Part shown: piece by piece, positions 48,302-57,409 of the stretch
Layout: the number at the start of each line of letters is the position of its first letter
How positions within the stretch are numbered: the stretch's first letter is position 1
Origin: Herbaspirillum hiltneri N3
Lineage (GTDB): Bacteria; Pseudomonadota; Gammaproteobacteria; Burkholderiales; Burkholderiaceae_D
Direction: 5' to 3'
DNA length: 64,000 nucleotides
Assembly (NCBI RefSeq): GCF_001267925.1
Contig: NZ_CP011409.1
Span: 4,650,001-4,714,000 of the forward strand
Notes under the pieces: generated by a model
The model's database searches: none
Seen by the model: the letters and a program-made list of their open reading frames with translations, nothing else
Told to the model about the DNA's origin: nothing
Program-made: the position numbers and the translations under genes

Positions 48302-49222
48302 ATGAGCACTCCTTACCAAGTACCGAGACAACCGGGCCGCTGGCGCGCCATCGCCCTGGCGGTGGTGGTCCACATGGCCTTGCTGGCTTTCCTCTGGTTC
48401 GGCATCAGCTGGCAGAGCGAAACGCCGCTGACCGTCGAAGCGGAAATCTGGGATCCGAACATCAAGGAAGCGGCGCCGTTGCCGCAACCCGCCCCCGAGC
48501 CGGAACCGCCGAAGCCAACCCCGACGCCCGTACCAGAACCCGTCAAGCCGCCGCCACCGAAGGTGGAAGAACCGCCCGTGGCCAAGCCCGACATCGCGCT
48601 CGAAAAAGAGAAGGAAAAGAAGCGCAAGGAAGCGGAAAAGAAGGAACGCGACGAGAAGGAAAAAGAAGCCAAGCTCGAGCGTGAAAAAGCCGATCGCCTG
48701 AAGAAGGAAAAGCAGGACAAGATCGACGCCGACAAGAAGCTTGCCAAGGAAAAAGACGACGCCGAGGCCAAGAAAAAAGCCGAAGCCGACAAGCTTGCCG
48801 CCGAGAAGAAACAGAAGCAGCAAGCCGCCGACAGCAAGGCCGCCGAACAACGCCGCCAGGATGACTTGAAGCGCATGATGGGCCAGGCCACCAGCGCCGC
48901 CGGCGGCACCGGTAGCGCCGCCCAGTCGCAGGGTCCGCGCGGCTCCGCCGACTATGGCGCCAAGCTGGGCGCGAAGATCCGCTCCAATACCATCTTCGAC
49001 ATGCCCGGTGAATTGAGTGCAAACCCGGCGGTAGAATACACTGTCGAACTGCTGCCTGACGGCACGGTGCGCGGCATCCGCAAGAACAAGTCATCCGGCA
49101 TTCCGGGCTTTGACGAAGCAGTCCAGCAAGCGATCAACAAATCGCAACCTTTCCCTCCCGACAAGGATGGCAGGGTGCCGAACAGCTTTACCTTTAAACA
49201 CTACCCGAAGGATCAGAACTGA
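48302..49222 (+). CDS. tolA: Tol-Pal system protein TolA
   Basis: A 306-residue bridge protein. Domain I is a transmembrane anchor ([19 protein letters not shown]), a Pro-rich segment follows (about 60-95), domain II is a long Lys/Glu/Ala helix (about 98-200), and the C-terminal TonB-like domain III is about 215-306 ([20 protein letters not shown]). Its stop overlaps the tolB ATG. Confidence 0.95.
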   Translation: MSTPYQVPRQPGRWRAIALAVVVHMALLAFLWFGISWQSETPLTVEAEIWDPNIKEAAPLPQPAPEPEPPKPTPTPVPEPVKPPPPKVEEPPVAKPDIALEKEKEKKRKEAEKKERDEKEKEAKLEREKADRLKKEKQDKIDADKKLAKEKDDAEAKKKAEADKLAAEKKQKQQAADSKAAEQRRQDDLKRMMGQATSAAGGTGSAAQSQGPRGSADYGAKLGAKIRSNTIFDMPGELSANPAVEYTVELLPDGTVRGIRKNKSSGIPGFDEAVQQAINKSQPFPPDKDGRVPNSFTFKHYPKDQN

Positions 49223-50544
49223 TGAAAATGAGGATGATCAACAACTCGCGCACCGCACTGAACGCACAGCATGGTTTCCGCCGCCTGAGCAGCATTGCTC
49301 TGACTGTCATGGGTATTGCCGCGGCGTCCGCTGCACACGCAGAATTGCGCTTTGAAATTTCCGGCGTCGGCGCCAGCCAGATCCCGGTCGCCATCGCCGC
49401 TTTCCCGGGCGAAGAAGGCGCGCCGCAACAGATCACTTCCATCGTCAAGGCCGACCTCGCGCGCAGCGGCGTCTTCAAGCTCATCGACAACAGCGACTCC
49501 CTGTCCGATGCCTCCGCCATCAACTACGGCGACTGGAAGAACCGCGGCGCCAACGCCCTCGCGGTAGGCAGCGTGCAGCGCTTGGCCGACGGCCGTTTCG
49601 ATGTGCGCTATCGCCTCTTCGACACCATCAAGGCGGCGCAATTGTCGGCGCTGTCGTTCGGCAGCCAGCCGCAACTGATGCGCCTCACCGCGCACAAGAT
49701 CGCCGACGATATCTATGAAAAGCTGACCGGCATCCCCGGCATTTTCTCGACCCGCATTGCCTATGTGACACGTTCCGGCAAGGAATATCGCCTGGAAGTG
49801 GCCGACGCCGACGGCGAAGGCGTGCAAGTGGCGCTGCGCTCCAACGAACCGATCATTTCGCCGTCGTGGTCGCCGGACGGCGGCAAGGTCGCCTACGTTT
49901 CCTTCGAAGCCAAGAAGCCGGTCATCTACATCCAGAACCTGGTGACGCGCCAGCGTACGTTGGTGGCCAACTTCAAGGGCAGCAACTCGGCGCCGGCCTG
50001 GGCCCCTGACGGCCAGCGCCTCGCCGTGGCGCTCACCCGCGACGGCCTGACCCAGGTCTACGTGATCAACGCCGACGGCAGCGGCCTGCGCCGCCTGACC
50101 AACACCGCCGGCATCGACACCGAACCGCGCTTCTCGCCGGACGGCAATTATGTCTACTTCACCAGCGACCGCAGCGGCGGCCCGCAGATTTACAAGGTCA
50201 GCCCGAACGGCGGCGACGCCCAGCGCGTCACCTTCAGCGGCAGCTACAACATCAGCCCGCGGATTTCCCCGGACGGCAAGACTTTGGCGTATATTTCGCG
50301 CCGCGACGGCAAATTCCAGCTTTACGCGCTGGATTTGACCAACGGTCAGGAACAACGCCTGTCCGACACCGTCAAAGATGAGTCGCCAAGCTTCTCGCCA
50401 AACGGCAAATACATCATGTACGCGACGGAATCAGGTCGTCGCGGGTCGTTGGCCATCGTTTCCACTGATGGCCGGATCAAACAGCGCTTAACAACCCAGA
50501 TTGGCGATGTCAGGGAGCCCACCTGGGGGCCGTTCATGAAATAA
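49222..50544 (+). CDS. tolB: Tol-Pal system periplasmic protein TolB
   Basis: A 440-residue periplasmic protein with signal peptide ([17 protein letters not shown]), an N-terminal alpha/beta domain and a six-bladed beta-propeller whose blades carry [30 protein letters not shown] and [10 protein letters not shown]. It cycles between Pal and TolA. The ATG overlaps the tolA stop; MKMRMINN is the longest start and an internal Met at residue 5 is possible. Confidence 0.97.
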   Translation: MKMRMINNSRTALNAQHGFRRLSSIALTVMGIAAASAAHAELRFEISGVGASQIPVAIAAFPGEEGAPQQITSIVKADLARSGVFKLIDNSDSLSDASAINYGDWKNRGANALAVGSVQRLADGRFDVRYRLFDTIKAAQLSALSFGSQPQLMRLTAHKIADDIYEKLTGIPGIFSTRIAYVTRSGKEYRLEVADADGEGVQVALRSNEPIISPSWSPDGGKVAYVSFEAKKPVIYIQNLVTRQRTLVANFKGSNSAPAWAPDGQRLAVALTRDGLTQVYVINADGSGLRRLTNTAGIDTEPRFSPDGNYVYFTSDRSGGPQIYKVSPNGGDAQRVTFSGSYNISPRISPDGKTLAYISRRDGKFQLYALDLTNGQEQRLSDTVKDESPSFSPNGKYIMYATESGRRGSLAIVSTDGRIKQRLTTQIGDVREPTWGPFMK

Positions 50545-50583
50545 ACAATTATTCACATTCATTCACGACACAAGGAGTTTCAC

Positions 50584-51108
50584 ATGCGTACATTCAGTTC
50601 TTTTGCAATCGTTCTTTCGGCAGCCGTGCTGCTGGCGGCATGCTCGTCCACCAAACTGGACGACAAGAACGCCCCGGTTGAAAACCGCGCAGGCACAGGC
50701 GCCACCACCGGTGCAGATCCGCGCGCAGTCAACACCGTCAACACCGGTTCCGACCCGCTGAACGACCCGCAAGGCATCCTCTCCAAGCGCAGCATCTATT
50801 TCGACTATGACAGCTACACCGTCAAGGACGAGTTCCGTCCGGTCGTCGAAGCGCATGCCAAGTACCTGAATTCGCACAAGGATCGCAAGGTCATCATCCA
50901 GGGCAACACCGATGATCGCGGCGGCACCGAGTACAACCTGGCCCTGGGTCAGAAGCGCGCCGAAGCAGTCCGCAAGGCGCTGGTCCTGCTGGGCGTGTCC
51001 GATGCCCAAGTTGAAGCAGTGTCGTTCGGCAAGGAAAAACCGAAGGCCCTGGGCAGCGACGAAGCAGCATGGGCTGAAAACCGTCGTTCCGACATCGCTT
51101 ACCAATAA
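50584..51108 (+). CDS. pal: Peptidoglycan-associated lipoprotein Pal
   Basis: A 174-residue outer-membrane lipoprotein. The lipobox is LLAACSS (Cys at 22), with an OmpA-like domain starting SIYFDYDSYTVKDEFRPVVE and the peptidoglycan-binding NTDDRGGTEYNLALGQKRAE. A strong ribosome site AAGGAG precedes the ATG. It follows tolB by 39 bases. Confidence 0.97.
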   Translation: MRTFSSFAIVLSAAVLLAACSSTKLDDKNAPVENRAGTGATTGADPRAVNTVNTGSDPLNDPQGILSKRSIYFDYDSYTVKDEFRPVVEAHAKYLNSHKDRKVIIQGNTDDRGGTEYNLALGQKRAEAVRKALVLLGVSDAQVEAVSFGKEKPKALGSDEAAWAENRRSDIAYQ

Positions 51109-51113
51109 GACTT

Positions 51114-51884
51114 ATGCGCACTTCCCTGAAGACCGCGCTCAAGTCGTTTTCCGCAGCGGCCATGATGGCCGCTGTCGCAAGCCTGTCCGTGTTGCCGGCA
51201 ACGGCGCACGCAGGCTTGTTTGACGATGAGGAAGCGCGCAAGGCCATCCTCGATATCCGCAGCAAGATCGATGCCCTGCAAAAAGACGTCGCCAACAAGG
51301 CGGACAAGAACAGCGCGCTGAGCCTGTCCGACCAGAACGACCGATTGCTGCAGGAGATCGCACGCTTGCGCGGCCAGGTCGAAGTCCTCAGCAATGAACT
51401 CGCCAACACGCAGCAACGCCAGAAAGACTTCTACGTCGATCTGGACGCCCGCCTGCGCAAGCTCGAACCGCAAAAAGTCACGATCGACGGCAAGGAATCC
51501 AGCGTCGACCTGAATGAGCAGAAAGCCTATGACGCGGCCCTGAACATGTTCAAGGGCGGCGACTACAAGGGCGCCGGCGCAGCCTTCAGCGACTTCCTGA
51601 AACGCTATCCGCAATCCGGTTACGCGCCGTCGGCGCAATACTGGGTGGGCAATTCCCTGTATGCACAACGCGACTACAAGGGAGCGATCGCTGCTCAGCA
51701 AGTGGTGACAAAGAATTATCCGGACAGCCCCAAGGTAGCGGACGCGATGCTCAACATCGGCAGTTCCTACGTGGAGCTCAAGGACAAGGCGGCGGCGAAG
51801 AAGACCTGGGACGCGCTGATTGCGAAGTACCCGGAAAGCCCGGCTGCGCAGACCGGCAAGGAAAAACTGGCGACGTTGAAATAG
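51114..51884 (+). CDS. cpoB: Cell division coordinator CpoB
   Basis: A 256-residue periplasmic protein (YbgF): signal peptide, coiled-coil N-terminal region (LSDQNDRLLQEIARLRGQVE) and C-terminal TPR repeats (YDAALNMFKGGDYKGAGAAF, YAPSAQYWVGNSLYAQRDY). It links Tol to PBP1B activity in E. coli. It starts five bases after pal, and the lysine tRNA promoter follows. Confidence 0.94.
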   Translation: MRTSLKTALKSFSAAAMMAAVASLSVLPATAHAGLFDDEEARKAILDIRSKIDALQKDVANKADKNSALSLSDQNDRLLQEIARLRGQVEVLSNELANTQQRQKDFYVDLDARLRKLEPQKVTIDGKESSVDLNEQKAYDAALNMFKGGDYKGAGAAFSDFLKRYPQSGYAPSAQYWVGNSLYAQRDYKGAIAAQQVVTKNYPDSPKVADAMLNIGSSYVELKDKAAAKKTWDALIAKYPESPAAQTGKEKLATLK

Positions 51885-51897
51885 TTTCCCTACGCGT

Positions 51898-51927
51898 TTG
51901 ACACGATTGATCGATTTTGCTTATAAT
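51898..51927 (+). promoter_or_regulatory. Promoter of tRNA-Lys
   Basis: Perfect -35 TTGACA (51898-51903) and -10 TATAAT (51922-51927) with an 18-base spacer; the tRNA starts 12 bases after the -10. Confidence 0.85.
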
Positions 51928-51938
51928 AGCGGTCTTTC

Positions 51939-52014
51939 GGGTCGTTAGCTCAGTTGGTAGAGCAGCGGACTTTTAATCCGTTGGTCGCAGGTTCGAGTCC
52001 CGCACGGCCTACCA
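51939..52014 (+). tRNA. tRNA-Lys (anticodon UUU)
   Basis: 76 bases with CCA encoded. The acceptor stem GGGTCGT pairs with ACGGCCT (G-T at the first pair), the D-loop has TTAGCTCAGTTGGTAGAGC, the anticodon loop is CTTTTAA between GCGGA and TCCGT (anticodon TTT), and the T arm is GCAGGTTCGAGTCCCGC. Confidence 0.97.
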
Positions 52015-52031
52015 GAAATTCAGCAGTAGAT

Positions 52032-52063
52032 AAAAAGGGTTCCAAGCAATTGGAGCCCTTTTT
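52032..52063 (+). terminator. Terminator of tRNA-Lys
   Basis: A 14-bp stem (one G-T pair) AAAAAGGGTTCCAA / TTGGAGCCCTTTTT with a four-base loop and T tract. The 262 bases after it, up to the LacI gene, hold nothing I recognise apart from that gene's unidentified promoter. Confidence 0.88.
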
Positions 52064-52325
52064 GTTTTGTGCGTCCCATGTGCTAGCGTGCATTTTTCTG
52101 CAAGACTCAACTTGGTCAACCTGGCTTTGGTCCGTGCAATGGCTCTATCACCGCCCTTCTTCCGCAGCCATACCCCCCTGCTGCCCGTCGTTACCACTGC
52201 CGTGCCGTTTTACGCGTGCCGCCGCGACAACTCGCCTTCATCGCCATCGCAAACCGCGTATTTGATGTCAGAATAGGCACCGCCGGGAAGGTTTCTCCGG
52301 CGACAACCTGTTACTCCGATCCCGC

Positions 52326-53357
52326 ATGGCAAAAAGAATCACATCGCAAGAAGACAGCGGTCCGGCGCGGGCCGTCACCAAGGAAGATGTCGCGCGCGTC
52401 GCCGGCGTGTCGCACATCACCGTGTCGCGCGTGATCAATTCGCCCGACAAGGTGGCGCCGGCCACGCGCGAGAAAGTGCTGGCCGAGATTGCGCGCATGG
52501 GTTATATCCCCAATCTGCTGGCGGGCGGGCTGGCGTCGCGGCGCACGCGCATTGTCGCGGCCGTGGTGCCGACCATCGGCCACTCGATTTTTGCGGAAAC
52601 CGTGCGCGGCATGTCGGAATACCTGATGGCGCACGGCTACCAGTTGCTGCTGGGCCAAAGCGATTATTCCGAAGACATCGAAACCAGGCTGGTCGAAGCC
52701 TTCATCGGCCGCCGCGTGGATGGCCTGGTGCTGACCGGCGTGCAGCATACGCCGGCGACGCGGCAACGGCTCAGGACCGCCGGCATTCCGGTGGTGGAAA
52801 CCTGGGACCTGACGCCCGAGCCGATCGACATGCTGGCCGGCTTCTCCAACTACGACGCCGGCGCGGCTATGGGCGATTATCTGGTCGAACAAGGATATCG
52901 GCGCATCGCCTTCGTAGGCGGCGATGATCCGCGCGGCGTGGCGCGACTGGCCGGCCTCAGCGCCGCGCTCAAGCGGCATCGCCTGCGGGCGCCGGTGCGC
53001 ATCACGGCGTCGCCGGGATCGTTCCTGCAAGGCGGCCGCGAAGCCATGGTGACGCTGCTGGAGCAGCATCGCGACATTGACGCCGCCTTCTTCAGCAACG
53101 ACGTCATCGCCGCCGGCGCGGTGCTGGAATGCGATCGCCGCAAGGTCCGCATTCCGCAGGATATCGCCATCGCGGGCTTCGCCAATCTCGACATCGCCTC
53201 GGAAATCAATCCGCCGCTCACCACCGTGCACGTCAGCAGCCATCGCATTGGTGAGACCGCAGCCAGGATGCTGCTGGCGCGCCTGGGCGGCAAAGACGCC
53301 GAGGCCGACACGGTCAGCGATCTCGGCTTCTCCATCGTGCGCCGCGGCAGCGCCTGA
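52326..53357 (+). CDS. LacI-family transcriptional regulator
   Basis: A 343-residue repressor. The N-terminal helix-turn-helix plus hinge is TKEDVARVAGVSHITVSRVI followed by TREKVLAEIARMGYIPN, and the rest is a periplasmic-binding-protein-like effector domain (IAFVGGDDPRG, IAIAGFANLDIAS). It converges tail-to-tail with the MHS transporter gene (22-base gap). A perfect LacI-type palindrome in the promoter of that operon (56826-56841) is the likely operator. The ligand is unknown, probably a sugar-like compound. Confidence 0.93.
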   Translation: MAKRITSQEDSGPARAVTKEDVARVAGVSHITVSRVINSPDKVAPATREKVLAEIARMGYIPNLLAGGLASRRTRIVAAVVPTIGHSIFAETVRGMSEYLMAHGYQLLLGQSDYSEDIETRLVEAFIGRRVDGLVLTGVQHTPATRQRLRTAGIPVVETWDLTPEPIDMLAGFSNYDAGAAMGDYLVEQGYRRIAFVGGDDPRGVARLAGLSAALKRHRLRAPVRITASPGSFLQGGREAMVTLLEQHRDIDAAFFSNDVIAAGAVLECDRRKVRIPQDIAIAGFANLDIASEINPPLTTVHVSSHRIGETAARMLLARLGGKDAEADTVSDLGFSIVRRGSA

Positions 53358-53379
53358 GCGCAGACTACGCACTTCGCTT

Positions 53380-54768
53380 TCAGGCGTCTTCCTCGTAGAT
53401 CACGCCGCGCGTTTCCGGCGCCATCAGCAGCGCGATCAGCGCAACGCCGCCCATGAACACCAGATAGCCGATGATCGGATAATAGCTGCCGCCGTAATAC
53501 GCCAGCAAACCCGTTGCTATCACCGGCGCCATGCCGCCCGTGATCACCGACGACAGTTCACGCGCCATGCAGATGCCGCTCATGCGCACGCTGGGCGGGA
53601 ACAGCTCGGCGAAGAACGCCGCCTGCACCGAGAACATCGGATACAAGCCGAACACGATCATCATCACGAAGCCGCCGATGATCATCGGCGTCTCGCGCGT
53701 CTCCAGCATCATGAAGAACGGCCACGAGCCTAGGATCATGACCACGATTCCGAGGATGTACACCGGCTTGCGGCCGATGCGGTCGGACAGCATGCCCCAC
53801 AATGGATTGAGCAGCGCGCCGAGGCCGGCGCCGATCAGCACCGCTATCAGGCCGATGCTGGCGTCGACTTTCAGTTGGGCGGTCAGGTAGGACAACGCCC
53901 ACACCTGGAAGATATAGCCCGCGGTATTTTCTGAAAAACGCGCACCGATGGCGATGAGCAGGTGACGGCGATGGTGCTTCCATACTGCGGAAATCGGCGA
54001 CTTCTGCACGGCCTTCTTCGACTTGATCTTTTCAAACGCGGGAGACTCCAGCACGTACAGGCGGATATACATCCCGACCGCCAGGCCGATGCTGCTCAGG
54101 ATGAAGGGAATGCGCCAGCCGTAGTCCATGAAATCGGCTTCCGGCATCTGCCGTACCAGCGTGAATACGCCTGCCGACAGCACCACGCCCAACGCCACGC
54201 CGACGCCTGGCCAACTGGCGTAATAGCCGCGCTTGTGGACCGGCGCATATTCAGCCGACATGGTAACGGCGCCGCCGAATTCCGCACCGGCGGCGAAACC
54301 CTGGATCAGCCGCAACAGCGTCAGCAGGATGGGCGCGGCGATGCCGATGCTGGCGTAGGTCGGCAGGAAGCCGATCAGCGTCGTGCTCAGCCCCATCATC
54401 AGCAAGGTAATCACCAGCACGTTCTTGCGCCCGATGCGGTCGCCGATATGGCCGAACACGAAACCGCCCAGCGGGCGCACGACAAAGCCCAGCGCATACG
54501 AACCGAAGGCCGCGAGCGTGCCGATCATGGGATCGAGCCTGGTGAAGAACAGCACGTTGAAGACAATCGCCGCCGCGGTGCCGTAGAGGAAGAAGTCATA
54601 CCATTCGAGCGCAGTGCCCACCACCGAGGAACGCAAGGCGATGACGCGCTGGCGCTCCAGTCCGGCGCTGGCGCGGTCTGCGGCATTGCTGGCGTCGCGT
54701 TCGGTCTGGTGCTCTGAAGCGGCCCCGAGGGCGTGGTCCGCGCGCGGGCTGCTGGCGATTGTATTCAT
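53380..54768 (-). CDS. MFS transporter, metabolite:H+ symporter (MHS) type
   Basis: A 462-residue inner-membrane symporter with about twelve hydrophobic segments. MHS/MFS signatures are ALGFVVRPLGGFVFGHIGDR, RIGRKNVLVITLLMMGLST and LLRLIQGFAAGAEFGGAVT; relatives carry citrate, alpha-ketoglutarate, shikimate, proline/betaine and similar solutes. The N-terminal 40 residues are polar and variable. The start MNTIASS has AGGAGA upstream. It is the last gene of the PhyH/isomerase operon. Confidence 0.93.
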   Translation of the reverse strand: MNTIASSPRADHALGAASEHQTERDASNAADRASAGLERQRVIALRSSVVGTALEWYDFFLYGTAAAIVFNVLFFTRLDPMIGTLAAFGSYALGFVVRPLGGFVFGHIGDRIGRKNVLVITLLMMGLSTTLIGFLPTYASIGIAAPILLTLLRLIQGFAAGAEFGGAVTMSAEYAPVHKRGYYASWPGVGVALGVVLSAGVFTLVRQMPEADFMDYGWRIPFILSSIGLAVGMYIRLYVLESPAFEKIKSKKAVQKSPISAVWKHHRRHLLIAIGARFSENTAGYIFQVWALSYLTAQLKVDASIGLIAVLIGAGLGALLNPLWGMLSDRIGRKPVYILGIVVMILGSWPFFMMLETRETPMIIGGFVMMIVFGLYPMFSVQAAFFAELFPPSVRMSGICMARELSSVITGGMAPVIATGLLAYYGGSYYPIIGYLVFMGGVALIALLMAPETRGVIYEEDA

Positions 54769-54936
54769 GCTGTCTGTCTCCTGGTGGATGCCGGCGCCCT
54801 TGCCGGTCCCATGGTAAATCATGGGGACGTGTCGTGTTGTCTCGATCTACGACCGGCCGGGCGCCGTGTGCTCATTGATGGAAGCGATACTTCTCCTTGG
54901 CCTTGCTGGTTGATATGAAAACGTGAAACATTGAAA

Positions 54937-55824
54937 TCATGCTGCTGCCGCTTTTTGCGCCTTTTCCTGCGCCGCGGCTTTCCTCGTTCCTGCATCTGCG
55001 CAGGCCTGCCACAACGCACGCACGCTGTCCTTCATACTGCCGGCCTCCTGCCAGCGATCCGACAATTCATGGCCGTCGGCGCCGGTCATCGCATATTCCG
55101 GCGGGCCCAGTTCACACAGGAAAGTCAGCACGCCGTCGGACGGCGCACGGCGGCACCAGCTCCGGAATCCGTATTCCCACCATTGCATGAACAGCTGCAG
55201 CCACTTCTGGTGCTGCGGAAACGCCAGTTGCAACTGGATCTGTTCGCGGCTGGCGACGCGACCGTGGAAGCCCCAGGCGTTGTCGATGATCCGGTGCATC
55301 AGCGCATGGTTCTCGTCCGAAATCGGCCATGCGAATTCGCGCGCCACTACGTAATGCGACAAGTCCGCCGTAAGCCGCAGATCCGGAAACCGATCCAGCA
55401 ACTGCAGCGTGAAGAAGAGATCGGTGGTCATGCGATCGCGATGCGTCTCGATGTGCAGCGCGATGCCGGCGTCGTCGGCCAGCCGCCGCCATCCTTCGAT
55501 GTAGGGAATGCACTCATCCAGCGTGTACGGTCGGACGTCGGCCTGCAGGTTGATGTGGTCGGCGCCGAATTCCTGCACGTGCTCGATGATGGGCTTGAGC
55601 TCGTCGACGCTGCGCGGATAACACTGCGCCTGCCAGCTCATGCCGTGTTCACGCAGGAAGGCGGTGACTTCCCGCGCATAATCGCGATCGAAGAAGCGCA
55701 CGCCGGCGCCGTCGAAACCGGCATCGCGGATCATGGCGAGCTTCTGCTCCAGGGTCCACTCATGGCCGTCGGGACGACGGCGTTCCATGGCCCACAAGGA
55801 TTGATAGATGAGTAACTGCTGCAT
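54937..55824 (-). CDS. Sugar phosphate isomerase/epimerase-like TIM-barrel protein
   Basis: A 295-residue protein of the xylose isomerase-like/AP endonuclease 2 TIM-barrel superfamily. Metal-site features: Glu in ALHIETHRDRMTTD and Asp/His in RLTADLSHYVVAREF, with NLQADVRPYTLDE upstream. Members include epimerases, isomerases and dehydratases of modified sugars and cyclitols. It is flanked by a PhyH dioxygenase gene (14 bases upstream) and the MHS transporter gene (168 bases downstream). The exact reaction is unknown. Confidence 0.85.
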   Translation of the reverse strand: MQQLLIYQSLWAMERRRPDGHEWTLEQKLAMIRDAGFDGAGVRFFDRDYAREVTAFLREHGMSWQAQCYPRSVDELKPIIEHVQEFGADHINLQADVRPYTLDECIPYIEGWRRLADDAGIALHIETHRDRMTTDLFFTLQLLDRFPDLRLTADLSHYVVAREFAWPISDENHALMHRIIDNAWGFHGRVASREQIQLQLAFPQHQKWLQLFMQWWEYGFRSWCRRAPSDGVLTFLCELGPPEYAMTGADGHELSDRWQEAGSMKDSVRALWQACADAGTRKAAAQEKAQKAAAA

Positions 55825-55838
55825 GGTGTGCGGCGGGG

Positions 55839-56732
55839 TCAGGTGGAGGCGGCTTGCAACGCCGCATCGTCGGCAATATCGAAAAATCGTTTTCCGCTGG
55901 AAGCCTGGTTCTCGTAGATCGAGCCCTGGTTCAAAGCCGGCGGCAGCGGCATGCGCACCGGCACATCGCGAAAGCGCGGCACGACGGTAGGCTCGCCGCT
56001 GAGCAGGCGCGAGTTGAATTCGTCAAAATCCGCCACGCCCAGTAAAGGAAAGGCATCCGCCGCGCACACTTCATACAGCAGGAAATTACGCGACATGGTC
56101 GAGCGGTTCTGCGCCGAGCCATGCACTGCCCGCACGTGGTGGAAAGACACCGCCCCCGCCTTGCCCGTCACCGGCACCGCCCGGTCGAGATTAAGCCCGG
56201 GCGTGGCCGGATCGATGGCACCGCAGAAGCGGCCGTCGGCATGGTGATCGTAGGTCGGGCCGGTATGCGAACCGGGCACCACCAGCATCGCGCCGTTTTC
56301 CAGCGAGGTGTCGTCGAGCATCACGCCTACCGCCAGGATATCGTCGTTGGTGTGCGGATAAAAAGCCCAGTCCTGATGCCATTCCACCGGCGAACCGAAG
56401 CGCGGCGATTTGAGGTTGAGCTTGGAGCTCTGCAAGCGCAGTCCCTGCCCCAGCAAGTCGCGCAGCACCGCCACCATCGGCTGCGATCGGATGAACTCTT
56501 CGAACACCGGATGATGCTTGTGCGGCTGCTTGATGCGGCGCAGGCGCGGCTCCTCGGCGCTATGGCCGTTCTCCAGATCGAAAACCTGAGTGTGGGCGTC
56601 GACTGCGCGCGATTGCTCCAGCCATTGCGCCAGCGCTTCCTTCATCCGCTGCAGCGTGAAAACATCCAATAAACCGGGCACGACCAGCAAGCCGTCGGTT
56701 CGATACTGTTCGATCTGCGCAGGGGTCAGCAT
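55839..56732 (-). CDS. Phytanoyl-CoA dioxygenase (PhyH) family oxygenase
   Basis: A 297-residue Fe(II)/2-oxoglutarate dioxygenase. The facial triad is visible: H119 and D121 in WHQDWAFYPH, and distal H204 in VRAVHGSAQNRS with R210 for 2-oxoglutarate. Such enzymes hydroxylate or oxidatively cleave diverse small molecules, not only phytanoyl-CoA. It is the first gene after a strong promoter overlapped by a palindromic operator. The start MLTPAQIEQY has AAGGAGAG upstream; an in-frame extension of 29 residues lacks homology. Confidence 0.9.
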   Translation of the reverse strand: MLTPAQIEQYRTDGLLVVPGLLDVFTLQRMKEALAQWLEQSRAVDAHTQVFDLENGHSAEEPRLRRIKQPHKHHPVFEEFIRSQPMVAVLRDLLGQGLRLQSSKLNLKSPRFGSPVEWHQDWAFYPHTNDDILAVGVMLDDTSLENGAMLVVPGSHTGPTYDHHADGRFCGAIDPATPGLNLDRAVPVTGKAGAVSFHHVRAVHGSAQNRSTMSRNFLLYEVCAADAFPLLGVADFDEFNSRLLSGEPTVVPRFRDVPVRMPLPPALNQGSIYENQASSGKRFFDIADDAALQAAST

Positions 56733-56825
56733 GAAGACTCTCCTTGATGTTGGAATGGCTGCGGCAAGCAAATCTGCCGCCAATTTGCAGCTAATTTGCA
56801 GTTTTTCGGATGAAAGCAAAAACTG

Positions 56826-56841
56826 ATGTTCGCGCGAACAT
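56826..56841. promoter_or_regulatory. Candidate LacI-type operator
   Basis: ATGTTCGCGCGAACAT is a perfect 16-bp palindrome with the central CG typical of LacI/GalR operators. It overlaps the last two bases of the -10 and covers the predicted start site of the PhyH operon, an ideal repression position. The cognate protein is probably the regulator at 52326-53357. Confidence 0.8.
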
Positions 56842-56868
56842 ATTAGGACTGCGAAAATCCCGTGTCAA
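56840..56868 (-). promoter_or_regulatory. Strong sigma-70 promoter of the PhyH-isomerase-MHS operon
   Basis: On the - strand: -35 TTGACA (56868-56863), exactly 17 bases, -10 TAATAT (56845-56840). A leader of about 100 bases runs to the PhyH ATG. Confidence 0.85.
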
Positions 56869-56971
56869 CCTGAAATCCCGATAAACCCGGGAACTTCGAT
56901 GGCGCACAGCAGCAGGGGGAGCGGCATCACGGCGTGATGCAGACCTGCCGGGGCGAGGCCGGAACGATACG

Positions 56972-57005
56972 AAAAAAAGCCCCCGGACTTCGCAGGCCGG
57001 GGGCT
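56972..57005 (-). terminator. Strong rho-independent terminator on the - strand
   Basis: A 9-bp GC-rich stem AGCCCCCGG / CCGGGGGCT with seven T on the - strand. No protein gene on that strand lies just upstream, so it either shields the PhyH promoter or ends an unannotated small transcript. Confidence 0.85.
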
Positions 57006-57047
57006 GAATCCAATTCAAGAGGGAGGAATTGGAGGAGACGGATTCAG
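56972..57047 (-). ncRNA. Candidate structured small RNA 3' region
   Basis: Just before the terminator are nested inverted repeats: CTGAATCC (57004-57011) with GGATTCAG (57040-57047), and inside them TCCAATTC (57009-57016) with GAATTGGA (57026-57033). A stable fold plus an intrinsic terminator, with no protein gene, suggests a small RNA read on the - strand, possibly beginning near the Fur-like site at 57188. The 5' end and promoter are not identified; read with caution. Confidence 0.35.
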
Positions 57048-57187
57048 GTTATCGCGGCGCAGCATCGGTTGCCACAGGACTTACACACGGACACACTTTC
57101 AACACTTCCCTAACAGCGCCGCGTCATCAACTTTCTGTAAAAGTGTTTATCCGTGCTTGCTATTTGATGATCCATGCACGACAATGG

Positions 57188-57204
57188 ATGAGAATTATTC
57201 TCAT
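57188..57204. promoter_or_regulatory. Fur-box-like palindrome
   Basis: ATGAGAATTATTCTCAT has perfect 8-base arms around one central base, the 7-1-7 layout of a Fur site (TGAGAAT-T-ATTCTCA). It lies about 205 bases upstream of the HemS-type gene, supporting iron repression of heme use, and could also act on the - strand. Confidence 0.7.
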
Positions 57205-57231
57205 TTGAAGGATTTCAAGATCGGAAACACC

Positions 57232-57387
57232 ATGATCAACGGACTTTTCTTCGGATGCGATGCTTCGGCGGCACCGGCATCTCTTGGATATCGGCAACCC
57301 GCCCCCACATGGGTCGGAATCAAGAATGCGGAGCACGCCGCGAAGCTGCCGCTCCATTCGCACCGGCCGCCAGAAATGAAGCCGTAA
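57232..57387 (+). CDS. Doubtful small reading frame upstream of the heme gene
   Basis: A possible 51-residue product (starting MINGLFFGCDASAAPASLGY) between the Fur-like site and the HemS-type gene. There is no convincing ribosome site and no recognised family. Its position is where hemP often sits, but the hemP hallmark ending (YRLRxTRxGKLILTK-like) is absent, so I do not call it hemP. Confidence 0.2.
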   Translation: MINGLFFGCDASAAPASLGYRQPAPTWVGIKNAEHAAKLPLHSHRPPEMKP

Positions 57388-57409
57388 AGAATACCGAGAA
57401 GGAAAGATC

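Noticed and set aside
57232..57387. A hemP (hemin uptake) gene
   Set aside because: The position fits, but the conserved C-terminal YRLR...KLILTK-type ending is missing in every frame I read.
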